Source: Caballeronia grimmiae (GTDB taxonomy: Bacteria; Pseudomonadota; Gammaproteobacteria; Burkholderiales; Burkholderiaceae). Taken from it: DNA of 64,000 nt. The stretch's first letter is position 1. Each line of letters starts with the position of its first letter. Below are positions 9,601 through 18,332 of the stretch, piece after piece. The DNA lies in the NCBI RefSeq assembly GCF_000698555.1, contig NZ_JFHE01000002.1:310001-374000 (forward strand), written 5' to 3'. The notes under the pieces are model-generated. The model was not told where the DNA came from. It saw only the letters and a program-made list of their open reading frames with translations, and made no database searches. Both the position numbers and the translations under genes were made by a program.

Positions 9601-10410
9601 CCGCCCGGCGGCCAGCGCAAGCCGCGTTAAATAGCGCAGCGTTTCACGATCGCCTCCGAGGGAGCCGATGTGCGCATCGGCGGCAGCGAGCGCATCGGCG
9701 AGACGGTTCCCGGCCTGCAACGCCTGCACACCCGAAAGGAACAGACGACGCTCGTCGTCGCGTGTCGCGGCATGCGTCTGCGCTGCGAAGAACGCATCGG
9801 CAGCGGTAGCGTGATCGCCCGCAGCGAGTTTCAACTGGGCGCTTTGCGCGAGCCAGCGCGAGGCTTCGTCCGGCTTCCTTCGCGCGAGCCGTTCATAGTA
9901 TTGGCCGGCGAGCGCACCGTCGTTCAATGCACGCGCCTTCGCCGCAAAGGCTTCGAGTTCGGCCGCATCCCACGGCTTGTCGATGGCCTCTTTGAGCAGC
10001 GCATCGAACTGGGCAAGCCGCGCGGCCCGTGCAGGATCGGCCGGCGCGAGTGCATATGCCTCTGTCTCGGCAAGCTCGATACGCACTTTCAGCGCCCGCA
10101 ACTGCGCCTGCGGATCGCTCGAAACGGACAGCCGCGTGAGCATCCGCTTTGCATCTGCAACACGCTGGGCCTTCAGGTACTCGCGCGTCAATTCATTCAG
10201 CACGTCGGTGTTATCAGGTTCGATGCGCAGCCACGCTTCGAGATAGGCGATAGTCAGCGTATCCGCTTCGCGGCCTTGCAACAGCCGCTCTTGCAAGCGC
10301 TCGCGCGGGAACGCCAGCACCAGCATGAGCGCAACTAGCAGCCCGAAAGCCGCGATGACGAAGGGCGAGAAAAGCCGCTGGCGATCAGCTTGCGCAGACG
10401 ACATCGACAT
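6607..10410 (-). CDS. pelB: PelB, outer-membrane porin with long TPR scaffold
   Basis: The protein is 1267 residues from the ATG at 10410 (1265 from the ATG at 10404). An N-terminal membrane anchor lies at about residues 14-35. A very long periplasmic superhelix of TPR-like units follows, rich in alternating Ala/Leu helices. The last 350 or so residues form a beta-barrel ending in VRYRWLY with a terminal aromatic residue. PelB is the Pel exit pore, and its TPR region binds PelA. The start overlaps the pelA stop by 20-26 bases, as in other pel operons. The frame stays open 91 codons upstream inside pelA, but that part is a shadow of pelA. Confidence 0.94.
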   Translation of the reverse strand: MSMSSAQADRQRLFSPFVIAAFGLLVALMLVLAFPRERLQERLLQGREADTLTIAYLEAWLRIEPDNTDVLNELTREYLKAQRVADAKRMLTRLSVSSDPQAQLRALKVRIELAETEAYALAPADPARAARLAQFDALLKEAIDKPWDAAELEAFAAKARALNDGALAGQYYERLARRKPDEASRWLAQSAQLKLAAGDHATAADAFFAAQTHAATRDDERRLFLSGVQALQAGNRLADALAAADAHIGSLGGDRETLRYLTRLALAAGRPDIAGRYAKRLLDMSARKNATRLAAFDGARTPRAAICAGACMRGSPGHFIRRIADVQVPRNPPDTADYELGFKVFLANGDLAAAQRVAQTAVDRDPASVEWRERLAQVAEWNHAPDVALANYLVLARTHGDDKYWKQVERFAPALGDIDAMLAAAIHESDRAPGDMKQLDRVVSAYEAQADPDAALRFLQARAKGAYRRQVLERYASLAERKGDDDLAIETYGHLMTEFGPNPAYALKLSLMYYTRARFDRSLAVLDAAKSHASAENGDFWRFYAMMATLRQQDQKAREGYDRLVEGGQASPDDLTAMVSLYDDEPLEAGRIAEFAYRRTGREPLLELAIYDYLRARATARIGALLASLDPAAREQAERSPRFLLARAQYLRRAGDPDGALADTRAALVIAPGDQEARAALIWALNERGSDAELRAALARYARSSERDSALWAPYAAAYLRLGNARGALHMMHKQAASRRDDPLWALGYADALELNGRIDDAWRVRNAVWRKQMALRASGKQPLALDDEQRDDLRGRMVGLTDQFAGGDASRQVLIELLREDGNSIGTPNQIIAGDDAMQSAAHREENKQRLYSAVAREAALGWLQSHEAYDAESLWLLRQYIDSATRPVYAEVTIALAEHDRATLNRLLDTEAEWIPRQNRLDAEATTGRFGDVQTHAFEQQFTLPDDEIVNQILREQLLRNAQAIAPHFRVVDQGGLSYTETGIGAGLRLSPTQSLALNYVERNQHGDSTLVNVPRHDRQLLLAWRHLGLDDSERVSIGRRNALDDFTTARIDGTLFEQQTLSFNYALGFNQAATETSQLIVGGMKDLASVGFNYRPDPHVFVGGRVEYDRFHGQDRSFLGTGTVVDFNAGYKLRADYPDYTIRAVFTHGQYSASGTPGSQLARLLPAGTPLTASQFMPQSFTQEGVLFSFGDDLPEGYTRGWRPFFAAGQIHDSNQGWTAQVRVGLAGSVLGNDQALVYYEHAGATAGRTQAFTEYGVRYRWLY

Positions 10411-13309
10411 GAACGGCTTCCGATTCGTTGCGCTTCGATACGGGCGGCGAATACACGCGACGTCCCTGCGCGATGGCGGGGGCAAGCGTACGGCCATTCG
10501 CCCTGACAACGCATGCATTCGCACGCGCTTCGCCGCCGATGGCGAAACGCGGCGCGACATGCGACGCGAGTTCGAACGAAAAGCCCTGCGCGGTGCGCGT
10601 GAAGCGATCGACGGCGCCGTTGGCTTCCGCGAGGTACGGCAACTTTGCCGCATGCGCTGCATCGACGATGCGAAAGCGCGCATCGGCGCCGCTCAGGCTG
10701 ACATACACGCCGCCCGGTCCCGCCTTATATCCGATGACGCCTTCCGCGCTCGCAAGGTCCGGCACGCGGCCTTCCGGCAGCCGCACGGTGCGCAGATCGC
10801 CATTGCCGTGAATGCGCCAGAAGTCGCCATCGCGCGACACGTCCATGCGCTCGAAGTCCTGCACTTTGCGCGCATACTCGGACGCGTAGACGGGCATCAG
10901 CGGTTGTGCCGACAACGCGCGATACACCTCCGACAAGGTCTTCACCGATGCATACTTGGTGCCGGAAAACATGTGGTAATAGACATCGACCGGCTTGAAG
11001 CGAATCGGCGTCTCCGTCATGTCGAAGGTTTCGAGCACGCGCTGATAGCCGTAGTACGGTCCATGCCACAGGTCCGTGTATGGCTCTTCGTTCTGGTTCG
11101 GCGCGAACACCTGAAAGAAGCCATCCTTGTTCACGCCGAGCGGCGCAATCGCAGCCCAACTCGGATAGCGCTTCGTGATGAGCGTGTCGCCGCCGTTCAT
11201 GTTGTAGACGCCCGCGTTGTCCGCTGCCTGGATGACGCTTGCCGGAACCTGACAGTCGCCGCTCCACAGCAGCATCTTCACGCGCTTGCCGGCGGGCGCG
11301 AGCGTGTCGATGTAGCGAATGGAGCCTTCGATTTCGCGACCGGTGTCGTAGCGATAGCCGGGAATGTCGATCGACAGTCCGTTGTAGTTCGCGCGGCTCG
11401 CGCCTTCGGCGGTGTCGTCGCCGCTCGATTTGCCGAGGCCCGTCACGCGCATCCACTGCAACGGATGCGTGTAGGTGTGGCTCGCCATCTCGACGTTCGG
11501 CAGCGCAAACAGCTCGCGCGCAATGGCGCGCAGGCGCGGCGCATCTTTAGGGTAGGGGCCGTTGTCCGATATCTCGCCCTCGATGACGGACACAGTAGTT
11601 GGCAGACCGAACTGTCGGATCACGTTGTAGAGCGCGTCGCCGGAATACTGCGGCGATGCGTTCGTCGATACCTTCATCGTCCCGCCGTTCACGTCGAACT
11701 CCGCGCGCGAGGCGAGGCCATCGCCGTCGATATGCGTCATCAGCAAGCGCCGGCCGTTCTCCGTGGTCGGATCGGGCGCGGGCATGTCTTCGGGTAGGCG
11801 CAGCGCCGCGCGAAAGAAGCGGATCGGCTGCAGAACCCAACGCGCCTGATTGGCCATCGGCATCTCGAAGACGGCGTAGGGGCGCATCGCGTAGCCGCCC
11901 CACGGGGTGATCGCGGCGGCGTCGATCGTGAACGCGTTGCCCGCATCCGCCGATGCAAGCCGCAACAGCGAATGGCTGCGCGCGCCGACGCGGACGTTCG
12001 CCGTATCGTGCGGATCGGGTTGTGGCTGCATTTCGAAGCCCATCATCGAGGCATCCATCGATTCGACCCGCAATCGTTTGCCAGCGCGGCCCGCAACGGG
12101 TTCGAGATCGAGCTTGCGCGCAAGGTCGCCGCTCATGTCGACGCCGAATGTCGTCAGCATCGCGACGGGCGTGTGATTGTCGACCTGCGCTTCGAGCCAG
12201 TCGCGAAACGCCGACAAGTCCGGCACCGGATAGTCGAGCCACACGACGACGCCCGCATATCGCTTCGACAAATCGCCTTCGGGCAAAGGCTTCGCAATGT
12301 CCGCGAATTCCACGCGATAGCCGAGCCAGTTGAGCGGCATCGACACATAACGCACGCCCGGCGTCACGTTGAGATCCGCGCCGGGCGCCACGTCCTGAAC
12401 GACGAGAATCGTGCGCGATGCACTCGCAGCCGGTACCATCGCGGCGCGGGCGGGGCCGATCCCGACGGTTTGCAACGCACCGTCTGTTACGTAGGGAATG
12501 AGGCCCTGCGCGGTGATCTTGTCGACAGCATCGCGCGCGCATTCGCGATCCGCCGGCGGGCAGTAATCGATCGACAGCACCGGCAGTCCGTAACGTTCGC
12601 GCAGCGTGCGCGTCTGGCCGAGAAGCCACTCGCGGTCGGCTGCCGGCACCGCCACATATTGCTTCGCCGCCTGGTTCCATCCGCGATACAGCGACTCGAA
12701 CGCGACCGCATACGCGAGGTCGTGAACCTGCGGCATCAGTTCGAATCCGCGATTGAAGATGAGCCGCGCGTCCGGATAGCGCGCCTTGATCGCGCGGATG
12801 ACCGCGACGACGCCGGCTTGTTGTTGCGCGCGTTCGTCGTCCGTGCGGGCGATGGATTGATAGGAGTCCAGCGTATCCAGAAAGAAGCCGCGATAACCGC
12901 GCTCCCATAGCGGTGCAATGACACGTTCGACGAAGAACTGCGGCCATCCGGGCGCGGACTGATCGACGATGCGCGACGCCCATGCCGCATTGCTGCCCTT
13001 GAGCCACGCGGGCGGCATGTCCTTGTAGTAAGCACGCACGGGCGTGACTTCGCCGACGCTCACATAAGCGAACCATTTAGACTGCGCCGATTGCGCGGCG
13101 TGCGCGGACGGCGAGAAGCCGCTGTCCGGTTCGACGACCACGGCATCGAACGCCGACAACTGGCCGACCGGCACCGGCGCGCCGTAAAAGAGCGCAATGG
13201 ATGGCTGGCGCGCGGGTTCATCGGCGCGTGCGGGAAGCAGCGTCATCGCGAGTGCTGCGGCGAATATCGACGCGAGCGTGCTTCCGATGCTGCGTGACAG
13301 CGTGCGCAT
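10385..13309 (-). CDS. pelA: PelA, periplasmic Pel deacetylase and glycoside hydrolase
   Basis: From the ATG at 13309 the protein is 974 residues with a signal peptide ending near ARADEP. The N-terminal domain (about 35-290) is the GH166-type hydrolase fold (SIALFYGAPVP, RGFFLDTLDSY). The CE-type deacetylase domain carries MTHIDGDG with Asp528 and Asp530, and ASHTYTHP with His611 and His615, the metal and catalytic residues of the family. PelA partially deacetylates the GalNAc polymer, making it cationic, and can cleave it. First gene of the operon. The frame is open 170 codons further upstream, but without a signal peptide or protein-like composition. Confidence 0.95.
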   Translation of the reverse strand: MRTLSRSIGSTLASIFAAALAMTLLPARADEPARQPSIALFYGAPVPVGQLSAFDAVVVEPDSGFSPSAHAAQSAQSKWFAYVSVGEVTPVRAYYKDMPPAWLKGSNAAWASRIVDQSAPGWPQFFVERVIAPLWERGYRGFFLDTLDSYQSIARTDDERAQQQAGVVAVIRAIKARYPDARLIFNRGFELMPQVHDLAYAVAFESLYRGWNQAAKQYVAVPAADREWLLGQTRTLRERYGLPVLSIDYCPPADRECARDAVDKITAQGLIPYVTDGALQTVGIGPARAAMVPAASASRTILVVQDVAPGADLNVTPGVRYVSMPLNWLGYRVEFADIAKPLPEGDLSKRYAGVVVWLDYPVPDLSAFRDWLEAQVDNHTPVAMLTTFGVDMSGDLARKLDLEPVAGRAGKRLRVESMDASMMGFEMQPQPDPHDTANVRVGARSHSLLRLASADAGNAFTIDAAAITPWGGYAMRPYAVFEMPMANQARWVLQPIRFFRAALRLPEDMPAPDPTTENGRRLLMTHIDGDGLASRAEFDVNGGTMKVSTNASPQYSGDALYNVIRQFGLPTTVSVIEGEISDNGPYPKDAPRLRAIARELFALPNVEMASHTYTHPLQWMRVTGLGKSSGDDTAEGASRANYNGLSIDIPGYRYDTGREIEGSIRYIDTLAPAGKRVKMLLWSGDCQVPASVIQAADNAGVYNMNGGDTLITKRYPSWAAIAPLGVNKDGFFQVFAPNQNEEPYTDLWHGPYYGYQRVLETFDMTETPIRFKPVDVYYHMFSGTKYASVKTLSEVYRALSAQPLMPVYASEYARKVQDFERMDVSRDGDFWRIHGNGDLRTVRLPEGRVPDLASAEGVIGYKAGPGGVYVSLSGADARFRIVDAAHAAKLPYLAEANGAVDRFTRTAQGFSFELASHVAPRFAIGGEARANACVVRANGRTLAPAIAQGRRVYSPPVSKRNESEAVHVDVVCAS

Positions 13310-13470
13310 CAGGCAGCGTGATCGCGGGCGCGGCGCGCGTCGGCTGCGCGAGATGCGGCGGGTTCGATTGGAATTTGGTGTCGTCTCATATCGTGGGCCT
13401 TCGCGGCGTGCTCGCTGAAGTTGGACATGCGTTATCCGCGCGGCTCGCGACGCCGCGCCGAATGTTCTGA

Positions 13471-13485
13471 GCAAATTGGGTGCCA
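13471..13485 (-). promoter_or_regulatory. Sigma-54 (-24/-12) promoter of the pel operon
   Basis: On the minus strand the sequence TGGCACCCAATTTGC matches TGGCAC-N5-TTGC at every fixed position with correct GG-to-GC spacing. Transcription would start near 13459, leaving a leader of about 150 bases before pelA. An RpoN promoter requires an AAA+ enhancer-binding activator, and none is encoded nearby. Upstream DNA (13552-13578) has a weak AATGC/GCATT inverted pair that might be an activator site. Confidence 0.75.
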
Positions 13486-13587
13486 GCGGACGTTCGTACG
13501 CCGCCGCGTCTGCATTCTGGCTCTGACGAGGACAGACCCCCGCCGCTTTACAATGCGACAGGTAGATCCGACAGCATTCGCGAGCAA

Positions 13588-13911
13588 TCACCGGCGCCCA
13601 TGCTGCCTGATGAACACTATCAGCGCGGAGCAAGCGGGCGGCACGGCGGGATCGGCGCATCGCAGTTCGATGTCCCCATCGCCCGAAACGATGATGATGC
13701 GATACGTCCGCCCGTCCGGCACCGGCTTCGCTTCGGCCCGTGGCGCAGCAGCCGGTTGCTCGCGTGCGGCCGATACGAGGCGCGACAGCTCTTCGCGGTC
13801 GGCGGGCGACAGATCGCATTCGTCGATGACAATGGGCCGTGCAAGGCCGGGAAAAAAGCCGACGCCCCCGTCGATGATCAGTTCAGCGCGCACAGACGAC
13901 TCCTTCTGCAT
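13588..13911 (-). CDS. Emfourin-like inhibitor of the adjacent M4 protease
   Basis: This 107-residue protein starts 24 bases after the stop of a protealysin-like protease. It has no signal peptide. Its pattern (AELIIDGGVGFFPGLARP, a short acidic helix region DLSPADREELSRLV, then a strand segment RTYRIIIVSGDGDIELRC) fits emfourin, the small proteinaceous inhibitor often encoded beside protealysin-like M4 peptidases. The pairing suggests the inhibitor guards the cytoplasm against the protease. Identification rests on context plus overall pattern, since emfourins are short and diverse. Confidence 0.75.
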   Translation of the reverse strand: MQKESSVRAELIIDGGVGFFPGLARPIVIDECDLSPADREELSRLVSAAREQPAAAPRAEAKPVPDGRTYRIIIVSGDGDIELRCADPAVPPACSALIVFIRQHGRR

Positions 13912-13935
13912 GCCATGCGAAGTGATGCTCGCGGA

Positions 13936-15012
13936 TCACAACACGCCGACCGTATCCCACGCCTTGCTAACGGCCTTCGACTCCGCGCTGCCCGCGCCGA
14001 AGATGCGGTCCGCGTTCGATACCGTGAGCTTCGCGAAGGTCTTGAAGTTGACGTTCGGCTTGAGGTGCGTATCGTTGAGCGTCTCATACCAGATGCGCCC
14101 GGCCTTCTCCCAGGCGTAGCCGCCGAGGTCGAGCGCGGCCAGACAGAACGCGCGGTTCGGAATGCCCGAATTGATGTGGACGCCATGATTGTCCTGCGCC
14201 GTCTGGACATAGTGCGCCATGTCGGCGGGTTGCGGGTCCTTGCCGAGCACGGGATCGTCGTAAGCGGTGCCGGGCTCTTTCATCGAACGCAGCGCGACGC
14301 CGTTCACGCTGCTCGTCAACAGGCCCGCGCCGATCAGCCAGTCCGCCTCGCTCGCCGTTTGCTGCAGCGCGTATTGCTTGATGAGGGCACCGAATACATC
14401 GGACACGGATTCGTTCAGCGCGCCGGATTGACCCGAATAGGCGAGGGCGGCTGCGTGCTCGGTGACGCCATGCGTGAGTTCATGGCCGATCACATCGAGC
14501 GCGATCGTGAAGCGATTGAACAGCGAGCCGTCGCCATCGCCGAACACCATCTGCTGCGAATTCCAGAACGCGTTGTCGTATTCGACGCCGTAATGCACGG
14601 TGCCGACGAGCGGCATGCCCGCATCGTCGATGGAGTTGCGCTGGAATACCTTCAGATAGAAATCGAAGGTCGCACCGAGGCCGTCATAGGCCTCGTCGAC
14701 GGCGACATCGTCGGACTTGGGAGCGCCTTCGGATCGCACGAGCGTGCCCGGCAAGGTCTCCATATTGTTCGCCGTGTAGATGCTGCGCTGAGCCGACGGC
14801 GCGGCGGCCGGCTTCGGGTGCACGCCGCGTCTGGGCGCGATCATCGCCGCCTGAACGGAGCGGATTTGCCGGAACGTGTGGTCGGCGCTCAGGGTTTCGA
14901 TGGCGAGCGAGCGCTGCTGCGGCGTGCCCTTTTTCGCGATCTCCTTGAGCATATGCGGCGGCAGGATGCAGTAGATCGGATGGGCTCGTTCATGGCTGGC
15001 GTGATTGCACAT
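13936..15012 (-). CDS. Protealysin-like M4 metalloprotease
   Basis: The 358-residue protein contains the zinc motif HELTH (His177, Glu178, His181) with the third ligand Glu201 in NESVSD. The catalytic histidine is in the segment GVHINSGIPN (His279). The short propeptide carries PPHMLKEIAKKGT, the PPxxL motif of the protealysin group. There is no signal peptide, as is usual for that group, so secretion would be non-classical or the enzyme is intracellular. It is transcribed with the downstream emfourin gene and diverges from the DUF485-actP operon. The likely role is processing of self or neighbour proteins, but targets are not visible. Confidence 0.92.
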   Translation of the reverse strand: MCNHASHERAHPIYCILPPHMLKEIAKKGTPQQRSLAIETLSADHTFRQIRSVQAAMIAPRRGVHPKPAAAPSAQRSIYTANNMETLPGTLVRSEGAPKSDDVAVDEAYDGLGATFDFYLKVFQRNSIDDAGMPLVGTVHYGVEYDNAFWNSQQMVFGDGDGSLFNRFTIALDVIGHELTHGVTEHAAALAYSGQSGALNESVSDVFGALIKQYALQQTASEADWLIGAGLLTSSVNGVALRSMKEPGTAYDDPVLGKDPQPADMAHYVQTAQDNHGVHINSGIPNRAFCLAALDLGGYAWEKAGRIWYETLNDTHLKPNVNFKTFAKLTVSNADRIFGAGSAESKAVSKAWDTVGVL

Positions 15013-15345
15013 GGTCTTCTCCCTGATTTCGAGTGAGCGAGACAGCTTGGCGCACGGAAACTTTGGCGATGCCGAACGGTCGATCGGCTCGTCCGTGCGG
15101 CGCGTGTCGTCGTGAGGAAGTTCTGCGGAGCTGTTACAACGATACGTGAATCACGCGCAATCATCACGTTTCATGGCGTGCTTAACGCAGTTTGCCGCCG
15201 ATACCCCCGCGTAAACCCCGCCGCTTACCGTCCCTTCGCGTAAGAAACGGGTAAGCCGGCGCACGTACCTTAGGCGTCAGCGCAAAAAAAAGATTCAGTG
15301 ATCATGCATCGCGCGCGCAAACATCACCTTGGCAGGAGACACATC
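15013..15345. other. Divergent promoter region between protease and actP operons, with GTAA/TTAC half-sites
   Basis: No gene is seen in these 333 bases. The stretch 15211-15255 holds four GTAA or TTAC elements (15211, 15225, 15240, 15251), including GTAA-N10-TTAC at 15211-15228. Such clustering suggests a regulator site for the downstream uptake operon. An A-run lies at about 15284-15291. No sigma-70 box could be assigned with confidence. Confidence 0.4.
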
Positions 15346-15651
15346 ATGGATGTACAGGTCGCACAGACCATCAAATCGAGCGCGGCCTATCGCGAACTCG
15401 TCCGCAAACGCTCGACGCTCGGCTGGACGCTCACGGCACTCGTGCTGATCGTCTATTACGGCTATGTGTTGCTGATCGCATTCGACAAGGATCTGCTCGC
15501 ATCGAAAATCGGCGCGGGCGTGATGACGTGGGGCATGCCGATCGGCCTGTTCGTGATCGTCTTCACCGTAGCCATTACCGGACTCTACGTTCGTCACGCC
15601 AACAGCACGTACGACGAACTCACCGACAAAATCAAGCGGGAGGTCCAATGA
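15346..15651 (+). CDS. DUF485 (YjcH-type) small membrane protein
   Basis: The 101-residue protein has two membrane helices (about 28-47 and 62-84) and the arginine/lysine-rich N-terminal VRKRSTLGW typical of DUF485. In many proteobacteria this protein is encoded directly before actP and is thought to be a partner of the acetate permease. The ATG at 15346 is preferred over one 48 bases upstream because AGGAG lies at 15334-15338. Its stop overlaps the actP start (ATGA), implying coupled translation. Confidence 0.9.
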   Translation: MDVQVAQTIKSSAAYRELVRKRSTLGWTLTALVLIVYYGYVLLIAFDKDLLASKIGAGVMTWGMPIGLFVIVFTVAITGLYVRHANSTYDELTDKIKREVQ

Positions 15652-17318
15652 ACGCTCGACGCATCTTTACTGCAAGCGCGCTCATTGCCGCTGCAACGGC
15701 TTCCAGCACTGCACTCGCAGCGGGCGGCGATCTCGGACAGGCGGTCAAGCAGGCCACGAACTGGACGGCGATCAGCATGTTCATCGCGTTCGTCGTGGCG
15801 ACGCTCTTCATCACCAAATGGGCCGCGAAAAGAACGCGCTCCGCTGCCGACTTTTATACGGCGGGCGGCGGCATCACCGGCTTTCAGAACGGCCTTGCAA
15901 TCGCCGGCGATTTCATGTCGGCGGCATCGTTTCTCGGCATCTCGGCGGCGGTCTATACGAACGGCTACGACGGTCTCATCTATTCGATCGGCTTTCTAGT
16001 CGGCTGGCCGATCATCACGTTCCTGATGGCCGAGCGGCTGCGCAATCTCGGACGCTTCACGTTCGCCGATGTTGCCGCGTATCGCTTCCAGCAGGGGCCC
16101 ATTCGTGCGTTTGCCGCATCGGGAACGCTCGTCGTGGTGGCGTTCTACCTGATCGCGCAGATGGTCGGCGCGGGACAGCTCATCAAGCTCCTGTTCGGCC
16201 TCGAATACTGGATCGCGGTGGTGATCGTCGGCGCGCTGATGATGGTGTACGTGCTGTTCGGCGGCATGACCGCGACCACCTGGGTGCAGATCATCAAGGC
16301 ATGTCTGCTGCTCGCGGGTGCATCGTTCATGGCGTTCATGGTGCTGTGGCAATTCAACTTCAGCCCTGAGGCGCTCTTTGCGAAAGCCGTCGATGTGCAT
16401 GAAAAGAAGGCCTCGATCATGGGGCCGGGCAATTTCATCAAGGACCCGATCTCGGCCATTTCATTCGGCATTGCACTGATGTTCGGCACCGCTGGCCTGC
16501 CGCACATTCTGATGCGCTTCTTCACCGTGCCGAATGCGAAGGAAGCGCGCAAGTCGGTGTTCTGGGCGACGACGTGGATCGGTTACTTCTACATTCTCAC
16601 GTTCATCATCGGCTTTGGCGCAATCGTGCTGGTGTCCACCAATCCTGCGTTCAAGGATGCGGGCGGCAAGCTGCTCGGCGGGACCAACATGGCGGCGGTG
16701 CATCTTGCGAGCGCGGTGGGCGGCAACGTGTTCCTCGGCTTCATATCGGCGGTTGCGTTCGCGACGATCCTCGCGGTGGTTGCGGGCCTGACGCTCGCGG
16801 GGGCATCGGCGGTATCGCATGATCTTTATGCGACCGTGTTCAAGCATGGCAACGCGTCGAGCAAGAGCGAACTGCATGTATCGCGTGTGACGACGGTCGT
16901 GCTCGGCTTCGTGGCAGTGGTGCTCGGCATCGTGTTCGAGAAGCAGAACATTGCGTTCATGGTGTCGCTTGCGTTCGCGGTCGCGGCTTCGGCTAACTTC
17001 CCGGTGCTGTTCATGTCCGTGTTGTGGCGGGGATGCACGACGCGCGGCGCGGCGGTCGGCGGCTTCCTCGGGCTGCTCTCCGCAGTGGCGCTGACCGTGC
17101 TCTCGAAGGCCGTGTGGGTGGATGTCTTCCACTTCGCCAATGCGCCGTTTCCGTATGCATCGCCCGCGCTGTTTTCGATGGCGATCGGCTTCGCCGGCAT
17201 CTGGCTCTTCTCGGTGACGGACAAGTCCGCGCGTGCGCGGATCGATCAGGCAGGCTTCGATGCGCAGACCGTTCGTTCGGAAACGGGCATCGGCGCGGTG
17301 GAAGGCGCGAGTCACTGA
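15648..17318 (+). CDS. actP: ActP, cation/acetate symporter (SSS family)
   Basis: The 556-residue protein has an N-terminal signal-like segment and about thirteen hydrophobic helices. Sodium:solute symporter signatures are present ([20 protein letters not shown], then [20 protein letters not shown], the latter diagnostic of ActP). It imports acetate and probably glycolate or other short carboxylates. The start at 15648 overlaps the DUF485 stop by four bases. A strong hairpin follows the gene. Acetate uptake here could support the lipid and short-chain-acid metabolism encoded elsewhere in the window, but that link is inference. Confidence 0.94.
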   Translation: MNARRIFTASALIAAATASSTALAAGGDLGQAVKQATNWTAISMFIAFVVATLFITKWAAKRTRSAADFYTAGGGITGFQNGLAIAGDFMSAASFLGISAAVYTNGYDGLIYSIGFLVGWPIITFLMAERLRNLGRFTFADVAAYRFQQGPIRAFAASGTLVVVAFYLIAQMVGAGQLIKLLFGLEYWIAVVIVGALMMVYVLFGGMTATTWVQIIKACLLLAGASFMAFMVLWQFNFSPEALFAKAVDVHEKKASIMGPGNFIKDPISAISFGIALMFGTAGLPHILMRFFTVPNAKEARKSVFWATTWIGYFYILTFIIGFGAIVLVSTNPAFKDAGGKLLGGTNMAAVHLASAVGGNVFLGFISAVAFATILAVVAGLTLAGASAVSHDLYATVFKHGNASSKSELHVSRVTTVVLGFVAVVLGIVFEKQNIAFMVSLAFAVAASANFPVLFMSVLWRGCTTRGAAVGGFLGLLSAVALTVLSKAVWVDVFHFANAPFPYASPALFSMAIGFAGIWLFSVTDKSARARIDQAGFDAQTVRSETGIGAVEGASH

Positions 17319-17330
17319 GTCTCTGCACAT

Positions 17331-17375
17331 GCGCGGCCGGCGAGGATGCTCGCTGGCCGCGCTCCAGCATTTTCC
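17331..17375 (+). terminator. Probable intrinsic terminator after actP
   Basis: GCGCGGCCGGCGAG (17331-17344) pairs with CTCGCTGGCCGCGC (17349-17362) around a GATG loop: a 14-base stem with one G-T pair, 13 bases after the actP stop. A T-rich stretch (cattttcctttc) follows after six bases. Confidence 0.65.
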
Positions 17376-17465
17376 TTTCGGGGTTATAGGTTTTTCATTA
17401 TTTCCCCGGGCAATATGTCGTGACACCCTTATCGAACATTACCGATCTCTCACCAGGGGAATCAC

Positions 17466-18257
17466 ATGTTCGAAGAAGAGAAAGAAGCGTTCGCGCGCGA
17501 TGGCGTTACGGTGCTACGCGGCGTATTCACGGAATGGATTCCGGCGCTGCGTGAGGGCGTCGCGATGAACGTCGCCGAGCCTGGGCCGGATTTTCGCGAC
17601 TATACGGCTGGGAAAGCGACAGGACGCTTCTTTGGCGACTATTGCAACTGGGAGCGCATCCCACCGTTTCGACGCTTCGTCGAAGAGAGTCCGGCTGCGC
17701 GTATCGCACGCGAACTGATGCAGTCCGACCGTGCGCGCATCTTTCACGAACATGTGCTCGTGAAGGAACCCGGCGCGGACAAGCCGACGCCCTGGCATCA
17801 CGACGAGCCTTATTACTGCGTGAGCGCGCGGCAAAGCGTCAGCATGTGGGTGCCGCTCGATACTGTTCCTCGCGATACATGCGTCGAATTCGTCGCGGGT
17901 TCGCATCGCTGGGGCAAGCTCTTCAGGCCGCGAAAGTTCACCGGCGTAAGTTACGATCGAAGCGTCGACGGTCTCGAAGACATGCCGGATATCGAAGCGC
18001 ATCGCGAGGAATACGACATTCTCGGCTGGGACTTGCAGCCGGGCGATGCGATCGCGTTCAACTACCTGACCGTGCATGGCGCGCCCGGCAACCGGCAAGC
18101 GGGCAACTCGCGCCGCGTGGTGTCGTTCCGATGGCTCGGCGATGAAGCGGTGTATGTCGATCGCGGCGGCGAGACGTCGCCGCCCTATCGGCATCTCGCG
18201 GGGCAGCTCCGGCATGGCGATCCGCTGCCGGAGAAGGAGTTTCCCTTCATCGGCTGA
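17466..18257 (+). CDS. Phytanoyl-CoA dioxygenase (PhyH) family Fe(II)/2-oxoglutarate oxygenase
   Basis: The 263-residue protein has the iron triad: His111 and Asp113 in WHHDEPYY and His204 in TVHGAPGN. A probable 2-oxoglutarate arginine (about 215) lies in NSRRVVSFRW. Such enzymes hydroxylate small molecules, fatty acyl-CoAs or amino-acid-like compounds using oxygen and 2-oxoglutarate. A LysR gene follows 75 bases later on the same strand, and the ABC importer of the neighbouring catabolic island converges on it. It may act in that pathway. Substrate unknown. Confidence 0.85.
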   Translation: MFEEEKEAFARDGVTVLRGVFTEWIPALREGVAMNVAEPGPDFRDYTAGKATGRFFGDYCNWERIPPFRRFVEESPAARIARELMQSDRARIFHEHVLVKEPGADKPTPWHHDEPYYCVSARQSVSMWVPLDTVPRDTCVEFVAGSHRWGKLFRPRKFTGVSYDRSVDGLEDMPDIEAHREEYDILGWDLQPGDAIAFNYLTVHGAPGNRQAGNSRRVVSFRWLGDEAVYVDRGGETSPPYRHLAGQLRHGDPLPEKEFPFIG

Positions 18258-18332
18258 TCGAAAGACCGGGCGGCAATGAATGATTCTGGCCTGCTACCAT
18301 CGGCTTCCCGGTCCTTTCGATACAGCGCGCGC

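Noticed and set aside
8503-9630. A 375-codon plus-strand open frame inside pelB, and similar ones at 503-1549, 6556-7812 and 10325-11797
   Set aside because: All lie opposite recognised pel genes, have Arg/His-rich composition and lack ribosome sites or domains.
13310-13819. A 170-codon N-terminal extension of pelA
   Set aside because: The extension is arginine-rich, would bury the signal peptide, and runs through the sigma-54 promoter.
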